Shown: in pieces, positions 12,303-18,147 of the stretch | Numbering within the stretch: position 1 is the stretch's first letter | Layout of the letters: the number at the start of each line of letters is the position of its first letter | NCBI GenBank assembly: GCA_023228245.1 | Contig: JALOBN010000001.1 | Span: forward strand, 1-62,807 | Direction: 5' to 3' | Origin: Candidatus Pacearchaeota archaeon | GTDB taxonomy: Archaea; Nanoarchaeota; Nanoarchaeia; Pacearchaeales; GW2011-AR1 | DNA length: 62,807 nt | Notes under the pieces: generated by a model | The model's database searches: none | What the model was told of the DNA's origin: nothing | What the model saw: the letters and a program-made list of their open reading frames with translations, nothing else | Position numbers and translations under genes: made by a program

Positions 12303-13553
12303 CTATCTATATATCTCGATATTCGCAACTCGCTTAGCAAATTCTCTATTCCACGCATTTGCTTCCGCTATGATGATATCACGATCTGAGTCTGTAAGAG
12401 TTCTTGGCGGAGGAAGAACTCCTGGTGTGCAGGGGCTTGAACAAAGTTCCAGGCCCTTAATTTCTATTTCTGTTGTGGCTCCTACTTGGATTGGTAACTC
12501 CAAAAGATCCTCCTTTTTTGTATGTGTTTTTTTAGTAGTTGGCGGTAGTTGTGAATGGTTGTGGGTAGTTCGCGATTTTTTGAAAGCGGATGATTGTTCA
12601 AAATACGTAATAGCGTATAAGGACTTTGTTTGCTTTATTTGGTTTTGGATCTGTGATAATGTCGGTGTACCAATTACTACTTCTTGAACAGCCCTTACAT
12701 CAAGTTCAGGACATAGCCGAGGATGAAAATGATCAATTCCCTCATTGAGATATTGCTTATACGCTTCGACATCATCTCCTATTGTTATAATCTCATCATC
12801 TGAATCTTGATTAAGCTCATCAATAAGCCTTTTACACTTTTCCCATTCACTTTGACTTGAGGCCAATCGCTCGTTTAGTATCTGTTGTATTATGTCCCAA
12901 TATTTTTCGGAACTTTGTGGTTTGAAATATTTTAAACCGCTAGTATCTATAATACATAGATCTATCTGTTTATCGTGACAAGCCTTGAATTTACGGTTAT
13001 CATTGTTATGAATAGAGTCAAATTTCTTTTTCCCATATATAGGCTCATAATGAACTATACCGTTCAACTCAAAAGCAAGCTTGAGAGTAGGGAAATAGAT
13101 ATCAAGTTCAGAATCAATGGCTTCTTTGTTGTTATAAAGAACTTCCAATGTTGGGAATTTAGTAGCAATCTGTGATTCAAGCCACACCTCTAATTTAGAT
13201 CTACGTATTCCGGTTGTTTTATGAGTATTGTTGTATGTTACCGCACAGCTACGTGAGCAGAATACCTTTTCAGATTTGGAATTTTTCTTGGATATGTTTT
13301 TGGCCAAGAATTTTTTTCCACATTGTCCACAAGGCTCATCAGTTCTCTTATCAAGAGATGTGGTTTTGCATTTATTACTGCAATAAATACCACTTGAATT
13401 TCGTTTCTTAAGTGTAGTCTTTAGATCGAACCTTACATCCTTTGCTTTTCTGTGGAAAACAGATCCGCATTCCCTACATTTTAGTGGAACTTTTTCTGAT
13501 CCTGGCAGTGAATTCAGGGTTTCTGGGTCGATTAGAATTTCCATCTTATACAA
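12303..13553 (-). CDS. Vsr-like (EDxHD-type) endonuclease with zinc fingers
   Basis: 416 residues. Residues 20-130 hold three Cys clusters (CRECG, CSNKC, CGQCG, CSRSC), likely DNA-binding zinc fingers. Residues 135-235 resemble the Vsr/EDxHD nuclease fold: SKLEVWLESQ, then SELDIYFPTLKLAFELNGIV with HYEPIYG, then a Lys/Asp-rich helix and an IDLCIIDTSG strand. Established knowledge: EDxHD homing endonucleases are a phage family related to the very-short-patch repair nuclease. The C-terminal 180 residues are acidic, then Pro/Thr-rich. It lies in tandem with the HNH gene at 11800. Confidence 0.72.
   Translation of the reverse strand: MYKMEILIDPETLNSLPGSEKVPLKCRECGSVFHRKAKDVRFDLKTTLKKRNSSGIYCSNKCKTTSLDKRTDEPCGQCGKKFLAKNISKKNSKSEKVFCSRSCAVTYNNTHKTTGIRRSKLEVWLESQIATKFPTLEVLYNNKEAIDSELDIYFPTLKLAFELNGIVHYEPIYGKKKFDSIHNNDNRKFKACHDKQIDLCIIDTSGLKYFKPQSSEKYWDIIQQILNERLASSQSEWEKCKRLIDELNQDSDDEIITIGDDVEAYKQYLNEGIDHFHPRLCPELDVRAVQEVVIGTPTLSQIQNQIKQTKSLYAITYFEQSSAFKKSRTTHNHSQLPPTTKKTHTKKEDLLELPIQVGATTEIEIKGLELCSSPCTPGVLPPPRTLTDSDRDIIIAEANAWNREFAKRVANIEIYR
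12304..12315 (-). promoter_or_regulatory. GATATATAGATA motif, 3 bases before ATG
   Basis: Third copy of the motif at 4550 and 9556 with the same spacing. Here it overlaps the last codons of the upstream gene. Confidence 0.45.
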
Positions 13554-13608
13554 ATGTGGAACTATGCCTATGGAAATTCTTTTTTCTATTATTCTTCTTC
13601 ACATTGGG

Positions 13609-13679
13609 GGTGATCGATCAGATTCGAACTGACGTACCAAGGGCCACAACCTTGCGTTCTACCATTGAACTACGACCAC
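13609..13679 (-). tRNA. tRNA-His (GTG), copy 1
   Basis: Acceptor GTGGTCG/CGATCAC, discriminator C as in His, anticodon stem CAAGG/CCTTG with loop TTGTGGC. The base before G1 is T, so the extra G-1 would have to be added. Confidence 0.85.
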
Positions 13680-13891
13680 AGTGCAATTGGCTGGTGTTCA
13701 ACCTTGCTAATTACCATTGAGCTGCGAAGCCCGCCATTGGCGGCACCCTCACATATTTCGCGGCGCTCTTTGGCGCGTCTTCGGGCTCTGTTACGTTGTA
13801 GCTTTATATGCTCGGCTTCAACCGAGCGAGTATGGTAGCGCGTTGGATCGTTCTTGGCAACCAATGCCATGATATAATTTCTAGGTTTCAT
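13670..13891 (-). CDS. Small basic protein, MKPRN start
   Basis: 73 residues with an excellent ribosome site (GAGGAG four bases before ATG). The first 45 residues (MKPRNYIMALVAKNDPTRYH, then an Arg-rich helix RNRARRRAKERRE) look real; a phage family with MKPRN-type starts and Lys/Arg-rich bodies is known to me only loosely. The rest of the frame crosses a tRNA remnant and ends in tRNA-His, so the natural stop may have been lost. Confidence 0.6.
   Translation of the reverse strand: MKPRNYIMALVAKNDPTRYHTRSVEAEHIKLQRNRARRRAKERREICEGAANGGLRSSMVISKVEHQPIALWS
13690..13731 (-). pseudogene. 5' tRNA half
   Basis: Minus strand GGCTTCGCAGCTCAATGGTA is a tRNA acceptor plus D-arm start. No anticodon arm or T-arm with a matching acceptor follows. 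It overlaps the end of the ORF at 13670. Confidence 0.45.
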
Positions 13892-13923
13892 AACTCCTCA
13901 AGTTTTGGTGGTAGTTAGTAGCA

Positions 13924-13953
13924 GAGCTTGGTAGATTGCCACCTATCAAGCTC
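13924..13953. other. Hairpin upstream of 13891 gene
   Basis: GAGCTTGGTAG and CTATCAAGCTC pair (one G-T) around 8 bases. There is no T-run, so a terminator is unlikely. The surrounding 200 bases (13892-14089) carry no ORF and may hold further decayed tRNA. Confidence 0.4.
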
Positions 13954-14089
13954 TTCCGAACCGGGTTTTGCTCCTACAAGCTACTTACCAGCTGCTTCTC
14001 GGATTCATTCAGTCAGGTGCCTTTGTTGTCACTGACCAAATGCAAGGCTCGTCAAAGGCGACATGTTTTGGAGGATGTCATCGAGCCGG

Positions 14090-14162
14090 GGTGATGTACG
14101 AGTATCGATCTCGCCAAGGACTGATTCACAGTCAGCCGGGTTCTCCTGCTCCCTCACACCAC
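14090..14162 (-). tRNA. tRNA-His (GTG), copy 2
   Basis: Acceptor GTGGTGT/ACATCAC, discriminator C, encoded G at -1, anticodon stem GCTGA/TCAGT with loop CTGTGAA. T-loop ATCGATA as in tRNA-Asp. It differs from copy 1 in most stems. Confidence 0.83.
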
Positions 14163-14167
14163 CATAG

Positions 14168-14641
14168 TTATCTACCAGTCCAGTTATCAAATGCGCCAGC
14201 TTCTCTTGCGTGGCGCATACTATCCACTAAAAACAACCAAGCTTTATATGGCATATTCCCTCTTGTTAAATTACACCTAATGCAAGCTGGTACCACGTTT
14301 GATTGCAGATGCCCAACTGTGTTATCAATTCGGTCTAATGTCATTCGAATAGATGCTTCGCCACAATAAGAGCATCCTTTAGATATCTCAAGATCTATAA
14401 ACTCTCTAGTTAGATTGTTAGACAAACCTTTCTTTTTATCTGACCTTCTAGAATCTTCCAGAATCCATCTTCCAATTTTCAAACCCAAACCGCGTTCATC
14501 TATCTTAATATATGTTTTCTCACGTGCTTGTTTGCACTTATTGCACACATGCCTGTGACAGGATTTATTGGGGATCTTTTGAAAGTTTTGTATCGGTCTT
14601 GGGTTTCTGCATATCTTGCATATTCTTTCCTCGTCCATCAC
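14168..14641 (-). CDS. HNH endonuclease with N-terminal zinc ribbon
   Basis: 157 residues. N-terminal ribbon CKICRNPR ... CNKCKQAREK; HNH core at 95-140: CSYCGEASIRMTLDRIDNT and VVPACIRCNLTRGNM, a subfamily in which Asp replaces the first His. The C-terminal WLF helix is typical. The TAA lies five bases before tRNA-His. The gene starts downstream of a broken tRNA 5' half, which hints that its homing site is tRNA. Confidence 0.82.
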   Translation of the reverse strand: MMDEERICKICRNPRPIQNFQKIPNKSCHRHVCNKCKQAREKTYIKIDERGLGLKIGRWILEDSRRSDKKKGLSNNLTREFIDLEISKGCSYCGEASIRMTLDRIDNTVGHLQSNVVPACIRCNLTRGNMPYKAWLFLVDSMRHAREAGAFDNWTGR

Positions 14642-14700
14642 GATACTATATCAACAAAAAATTCCGCGCACCTGAGTAACAAACCGATGATTGCAGTTTT

Positions 14701-14749
14701 TCAACTTGGTTCCGATTACCAATGCCTGTTCCAATTCGGCTACATCCCC
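14701..14749 (-). pseudogene. 5' tRNA half with acceptor GGGGATG
   Basis: Minus strand GGGGATG, D-arm GCC..GGC and a perfect anticodon stem TTGGT/ACCAA with loop AATCGGA. No T-arm follows. The loop lacks U33. See the 3' half just upstream, whose acceptor strand matches. Confidence 0.5.
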
Positions 14750-14771
14750 GTTGTTTTGCGCCAAAGCGCGG

Positions 14772-14830
14772 TGGGGATGAGAGGACTCGAACCTCTATAT
14801 AGTTTTGCGTGTAAGGTCTGCTTGATAGAT
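14772..14830 (-). pseudogene. 3' tRNA half with acceptor CATCCCC
   Basis: T-arm AGAGG-TTCGAGT-CCTCT and acceptor CATCCCC plus ACC. This strand is perfectly complementary to the GGGGATG of the half at 14701-14749, but it lies upstream of it in transcription order (3' half, 21-base linker, 5' half). The linker has a GCGC-CAAA-GCGC hairpin. Confidence 0.5.
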
Positions 14831-14838
14831 GCGCGTAG

Positions 14839-14920
14839 TGTTACCGGAGGGAGTCGAACCCTCATGCCTTGCGGCGGCAATTTTTAAGACTGCTATGTCT
14901 GCCTGTTCCATCACAGTAAC
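14839..14920 (-). tRNA. tRNA-Leu (TAA)
   Basis: Acceptor GTTACTG/CGGTAAC, long variable arm, anticodon stem GCAGT/ATTGC with loop CTTAAAA, T-arm GAGGG-TTCGACT-CCCTC, very like tRNA-Leu(CAA) at 968. Confidence 0.87.
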
Positions 14921-14922
14921 AT

Positions 14923-15621
14923 TTATTGAGTTTTCGGAGCCGGTGCTGGTACTGGAGTTCGTACCGTAATCGGCTTCTGCCTCTTCTTCATTTCTCCGAG
15001 AGGTAGCGGATCAGAAACTACATTTACCATTGTCGCTCCAGGTTCTGCCCCTGGTACTTTTACACCAGCCTTCGGGAGAACGCCAGCTAAATATCCAGAA
15101 AGTTGAGCTACCGTTTCGCGCAGCTCCGAATTCAATCTACCAACATCGTGAGCATAGGTATTGATTTCCTCAATCCTCGCCGCCGTCCTCGCGAACGTTT
15201 CCGTCTGTGTTTTGAAATCCCTCTTCATCTGCATATAATCTGAGGCCAAGGAAAAGATCAATGGAACCAGCGAAAGTAGCAAGGTAAGTGGGATGGTGAA
15301 TTTCCAGTGCTTCCCTCGAACGGTAACTCCAGTAGGGGAAATCGAAAGAGGCTTACCATCTGGAGTTGTTGCCACAGCCGCCACAAGAGGTGCAGCCGGA
15401 ACGATTTGGGCAGGGACCGCTTTCATGGTCTCTAATTCACTCTGTAAAATGATGCTCTTTCTCTCTTCCGCGTCAGCCCTTTTCGCCTCTTCATCGGCGA
15501 GTTGCATTGCTGCGCGAGCCCTTGCTTCTGCTGCATCTAAAGCAGAAACCGCCGCTAAGTCATCGTGACTCTTACGGGCTGGCCATACTGGCCTTGGTGG
15601 AGGTTTGATTGGAGGACCCAT
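14923..15621 (-). CDS. Single-pass membrane protein with coiled coils
   Basis: 232 residues. A Pro-rich start (MGPPIKPPPRPVWPARK), an Ala/Glu/Arg coiled coil (about 25-65), a transmembrane helix at about 112-130 (FTIPLTLLLSLVPLIFSLA), a second coiled coil (135-175), and an Ala/Pro-rich tail. The topology of a cytoplasmic coiled coil joined through one helix to an outside coiled coil resembles spanin or envelope-linking proteins, but no signature confirms this. It lies two bases upstream of tRNA-Leu(TAA). Confidence 0.65.
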   Translation of the reverse strand: MGPPIKPPPRPVWPARKSHDDLAAVSALDAAEARARAAMQLADEEAKRADAEERKSIILQSELETMKAVPAQIVPAAPLVAAVATTPDGKPLSISPTGVTVRGKHWKFTIPLTLLLSLVPLIFSLASDYMQMKRDFKTQTETFARTAARIEEINTYAHDVGRLNSELRETVAQLSGYLAGVLPKAGVKVPGAEPGATMVNVVSDPLPLGEMKKRQKPITVRTPVPAPAPKTQ

Positions 15622-15650
15622 ATATAGATGCTAAGAAAGTGACGTATTAG

Positions 15651-15722
15651 TCTAGGTGATCTGAATCGAACAGACGATTTCCAGTTCCCGAAACTGGCCG
15701 ATTACCACTATCGTACACCTAG
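15651..15722 (-). tRNA. tRNA-Pro (CGG)
   Basis: C1-G72 as in Pro, acceptor CTAGGTG/CACCTAG, anticodon stem CCAGT/ACTGG with loop TTCGGGA, T-arm GTCTG-TTCGATT-CAGAT. Bases 2-4 are the TAG stop of the HNH gene. Confidence 0.88.
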
Positions 15723-16132
15723 TTGGAATTTCTTTGATAGGTTCTTTCCGCGTGACAATTAGCACAAACAACGTCACATTTTACAATCTCTTCTTTCATT
15801 TTCCTCCATCCAACATTTCCAATTTGTTCGGAAATAGTAAAATTCTTATCTGAGGTATGGTCGAACTGCATAACGTATGGAGGATACACAACACTACAAT
15901 CTTTACATGGTACAGATTTAATTTTTGCCAGCAATTCTCTTTGGGTTTTTCTTTGCTGTACCGTGCGCTTCTTTGCTTTGGCAACATATAAATCTTTGTT
16001 TCTTTGGTAATGTTTCTTATTATATTGATTATGACAAGACTTACAAACACCATGACTTTTACCATTGGTTCTTTGAGAAAACTCAGAAGACGACTTTTCT
16101 TTATTGCAAGTTGAGCATTTTTTTATATCCAT
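15719..16132 (-). CDS. HNH endonuclease with N-terminal zinc ribbon, stop in tRNA-Pro
   Basis: 137 residues. MDIKKCSTCNKEKSSSEF and VCKSCHNQYNKKHYQ ribbon, a Lys-rich linker, HNH core CKDCSVVYPPYVMQFDHTS and CDVVCANCHAERTY. Close relative of 6744-7181. The TAG is read from bases 2-4 of tRNA-Pro(CGG). The ATG follows directly after a hairpin made with the 3' end of tRNA-Pro(TGG); no Shine-Dalgarno. Confidence 0.85.
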   Translation of the reverse strand: MDIKKCSTCNKEKSSSEFSQRTNGKSHGVCKSCHNQYNKKHYQRNKDLYVAKAKKRTVQQRKTQRELLAKIKSVPCKDCSVVYPPYVMQFDHTSDKNFTISEQIGNVGWRKMKEEIVKCDVVCANCHAERTYQRNSN

Positions 16133-16178
16133 ACACTGACTCGAAAATATGCCCAGTTTAGAGTCAATTGGTCAGTGT
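16133..16178 (-). promoter_or_regulatory. Hairpin joining tRNA 3' end and HNH start
   Basis: ACACTGAC (16133-16140) pairs with GTCAGTGT (16171-16178). The second arm is part of the acceptor of tRNA-Pro(TGG), so tRNA folding and this hairpin exclude each other. Confidence 0.55.
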
Positions 16179-16242
16179 GAGAAGATTCGAACTTCTAACC
16201 TCCTGGATCCAAACCAGTCTACCAGATTGATTTTACACACTG
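16169..16242 (-). tRNA. tRNA-Pro (TGG), copy 1, CCA encoded
   Basis: Acceptor CAGTGTG/CACACTG, A then CCA, anticodon loop TTTGGAT, T-arm AGAAG-TTCGAAT-CTTCT. Confidence 0.86.
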
Positions 16243-16317
16243 GTCGGAGTGGTGAGAATCGAACTCACCTGATGTCTTGATCCCAAATCAAGCGGCCCGC
16301 CTTGAGCCCGCACTCCG
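16241..16317 (-). tRNA. tRNA-Pro (TGG), copy 2, CCA encoded
   Basis: Acceptor CGGAGTG/CACTCCG, A then CCA, anticodon stem CTTGA/TCAAG with loop TTTGGGA. The last two bases of its CCA are the first two bases of copy 1, so the two tRNAs cannot both be cut intact from one transcript unless CCA is re-added. Confidence 0.86.
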
Positions 16318-16326
16318 ATAGGCCTC

Positions 16327-16407
16327 GAATGATCTGGCGGTCAACAGAGACCGTTACGCAAGCCCGAAAGCTTCACGGCGTATCTCAATTGCATTGTCAG
16401 ATCATTC
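16327..16407. repeat. Inverted repeat, 10-base arms
   Basis: GAATGATCTG and CAGATCATTC enclose about 60 bases with an inner GGTC/GACC hairpin. It lies beyond tRNA-Asn in the read-through extension of the HNH gene. Possible structured RNA or terminator; no family recognised. Confidence 0.45.
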
Positions 16408-17036
16408 GTCGCCAGGCTCCAGGAGTAGGATTCGAACCCACGATGCTTTCGCGCTTGGTTAACAGCCAAGTACCTTTCCGCTCGGTCATCCTGGAATAAT
16501 TTCTTAATTCTTTTGTGAATTGCGGCATCTGAGCAGCCTAATTCATCTGCCAGTTGCACTACTGATTTGGTGCTAAGCTCTAATTTCAAATCAACTGAAT
16601 CCCAATCAACTTTATACTGTCGTTTAGCAGCACAACTAAGTGAACACGTAATCTTGAATGTTGGTTTTAATTTATCGCATATTGGGCAATTATCTAACGA
16701 TAATCCATTCTCTATGTTTTTATATTGAGAAAATGACTCATTGAAAGATGCGGCGTCCTGTGGTACATTTGTAATTCCATCATGAATTTCAGAATGGCAA
16801 TTGTGGCAAACTAGAACACATTTCCTTAATTCTTTAACTATATTTTCCCATGATGTTGCATTAGCCCTAATTGCTCCAAGTGATATATCTTTTTTCGAAG
16901 GATCTAGATGATGAAGGGCCATTGCGCGATAACACTTATGATATCCGCAGCAGACACAAACACCACCCATTGATTCTACAATTCTATTTTTAGTTGTACG
17001 CCTCCATTTCTTTACGCCCTCAGAACTTTTACTCAT
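16341..17036 (-). CDS. HNH homing endonuclease whose frame crosses a whole tRNA-Asn
   Basis: 231 codons. HNH core near the N-terminus: GGVCVCCGYHKC, MALHHLDPSKKD, LVCHNCHSEIHDG. A middle CPICDKLKP...CSLSC zinc part and a helix-turn-helix (QLADELGCSDAAIHKRIKKL, about 160-180) follow. Compared with its sibling at 4911-5528, the protein should end here; instead the frame continues through all of tRNA-Asn(GTT) and 75 bases beyond. RNase P would cut the mRNA before any stop codon. A small hairpin abuts the ATG. Confidence 0.83.
   Translation of the reverse strand: MSKSSEGVKKWRRTTKNRIVESMGGVCVCCGYHKCYRAMALHHLDPSKKDISLGAIRANATSWENIVKELRKCVLVCHNCHSEIHDGITNVPQDAASFNESFSQYKNIENGLSLDNCPICDKLKPTFKITCSLSCAAKRQYKVDWDSVDLKLELSTKSVVQLADELGCSDAAIHKRIKKLFQDDRAERYLAVNQARKHRGFESYSWSLATNDLTMQLRYAVKLSGLRNGLC
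16417..16495 (-). tRNA. tRNA-Asn (GTT), copy 2
   Basis: U1-A72, acceptor TCCAGGA/TCCTGGA, discriminator G, anticodon stem CTTGG/CCAAG with loop CTGTTAA, variable region enlarged (GCGCGAAAGC). It is wholly contained in the HNH reading frame. Confidence 0.83.
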
Positions 17037-17054
17037 ACCAATAAATCAATTGGT
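17037..17054 (-). promoter_or_regulatory. 6-bp hairpin abutting HNH start
   Basis: ACCAAT (17037-17042) and ATTGGT (17049-17054) around AAATCA, directly before the ATG. The ATTGGTATG junction also occurs at 28648-28658. Confidence 0.5.
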
Positions 17055-17076
17055 TTTGAGTTCTCGACACTATTAG

Positions 17077-17159
17077 TGGAGTATATAGGATTCGAACCTA
17101 TTAGGCTTTTGACGACTGTTTTACAGACAGCTCCGACCCTCCAACTTCGGCGATACTCC
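17077..17159 (-). tRNA. tRNA-Tyr (GTA), copy 1
   Basis: Acceptor GGAGTAT/ATACTCC, anticodon stem GCTGT/ACAGT with loop CTGTAAA, long variable arm, T-arm ATAGG-TTCGAAT-CCTAT. Confidence 0.88.
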
Positions 17160-17205
17160 ATTGGTTTCCCGCTGCTCTTACAAGCTACGTCTGCGGGCAT
17201 GACGG

Positions 17206-17288
17206 TGGTGACTGGTGGATTCGAACCACTCCTCCGTTAAGAAACTGGTTTACAGCCAGCTGCGATGCCTTATCGCTAATCAGCCACC
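17206..17288 (-). tRNA. tRNA-Tyr (GTA), copy 2
   Basis: Acceptor GGTGGCT/AGTCACC, anticodon stem GCTGG/CCAGT with loop CTGTAAA, long variable arm. T-stem has one mismatch. Clearly different from copy 1 outside the anticodon arm. Confidence 0.86.
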
Positions 17289-17340
17289 AAGAAGTACTCA
17301 ATTGTCAATGAACAATGAAAATGATAACCATCTTCATCAT

Positions 17341-17400
17341 TGGTTGGGTATGCGGGATTCGAACCCACCTCAACTCACCAGAACCCATGGAAATTTGTGC
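17341..17400 (-). pseudogene. 3' tRNA part with encoded CCA
   Basis: T-arm GTGGG-TTCGAAT-CCCGC, acceptor ATACCCA, A and CCA are intact. No 5' strand TGGGTAT lies at the right distance and the middle does not form D- and anticodon arms. First tRNA-like element of the array in transcription order. Confidence 0.5.
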
Positions 17401-17412
17401 TATTAAACGACC

Positions 17413-17444
17413 GAAGCCGGCGTTGCTTTCGCTCTGCCGGCTTC
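17413..17444 (-). terminator. Possible terminator or boundary hairpin
   Basis: GAAGCCGGC and GCCGGCTTC form a perfect 9-pair, G/C-rich stem with a 14-base loop at the start of the tRNA array. Only a weak T-run follows (GGTCGTTTAAT), so it may instead be a processing or promoter-proximal structure. Confidence 0.4.
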
Positions 17445-17862
17445 CTTTGACTTCTATGTGCTATTGCATCAAGTCTTAGTACTGCGGCAGAGATCCTTTT
17501 CAGGTAGATTATAAAAGCGATTTTGCAACCACTCTGGGCGGAGACAAACCACTACATCAACCTGTATCAGGCTAATGAGTTGATGGTTTTTATGCTTGAG
17601 AGTAGTCACTGAATTATCCTATTATCTAGGCTTTTTATCGCCGCGTTATCTATCTGCTGAATTATGCCCTGAAGTTTGGCTTTCTCGACCACGATTTATT
17701 TGGGCACATTCAATTAGAACTAATGAAACTTAGTGAGCAGCAAACCCGGGTGGCTCCAGACGGTTCGATGCTCGGAGATCGTAGGGTGCATCAAACGCAA
17801 AACGATGTCAAGGAACTTTTTCATTCCCTAACATCGTTTGTTCAGCCGGTCTAATTACAGTA
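17445..17862. other. 418-bp gap, one weak plus-strand ORF
   Basis: No minus-strand gene is seen. The plus strand has an open frame (17637-17854) with protein-like content but no good start before 17723, and a 9-base inverted repeat (AAACGATGT at 17800, ACATCGTTT at 17831) that could terminate the minus-strand gene ending at 17863. This is a natural place for the promoter of the tRNA array. Confidence 0.4.
17723..17854 (+). CDS. Possible small plus-strand protein
   Basis: 43 residues from the only in-frame ATG (MKLSEQQTRVAPDGSML...FVQPV). The open frame extends 86 bases further upstream (ALKFGFLDHDLFGHIQLEL) without an ATG, so the start is uncertain or the gene is truncated. Composition looks coding. 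No Shine-Dalgarno. Confidence 0.3.
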   Translation: MKLSEQQTRVAPDGSMLGDRRVHQTQNDVKELFHSLTSFVQPV

Positions 17863-18147
17863 CTACTTCACAAATGTAGGCACCACTTCGGGTTTCCTTG
17901 CCGCGTTGAGAATTCGTGCACACTCCACCGCATCCTCTGGATCGTGGAAGACCAAGTTCGCTTGTATGGGTGTGCTGCCATCTCGATACGTTAAGACGGA
18001 ACAGATGCGTCCTTGCGCAATGGCGTTCTCTACAAGCTTCTTTGGTCCCACCAGATCACTTGGACCATCGATAGTAGAACCACACCCAAGGCACTTCTTG
18101 TAGTGAGATTGGTTGACAGCACCGCAATGGCATCTAATTGTACTCAT
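17863..18147 (-). CDS. Small zinc-ribbon hypothetical protein
   Basis: 94 residues. An N-terminal zinc ribbon (CHCGAVN...KKCLGCGSTIDG) is followed by an alpha/beta part (LVENAIAQGRICSVLTYRDG, HDPEDAVECARIL). The ATG overlaps the stop of the upstream gene as TAATG. Function unknown. Confidence 0.65.
   Translation of the reverse strand: MSTIRCHCGAVNQSHYKKCLGCGSTIDGPSDLVGPKKLVENAIAQGRICSVLTYRDGSTPIQANLVFHDPEDAVECARILNAARKPEVVPTFVK

Noticed and set aside
14771..14779. Ordinary complete tRNA at 14772-14830
   Set aside because: D-arm and a pairing 5' acceptor strand are not upstream; the matching strand lies downstream instead.
17637..17722. Confident gene for the full plus-strand open frame
   Set aside because: Protein-like but no start codon or ribosome site; kept only as a weak ORF from 17723.
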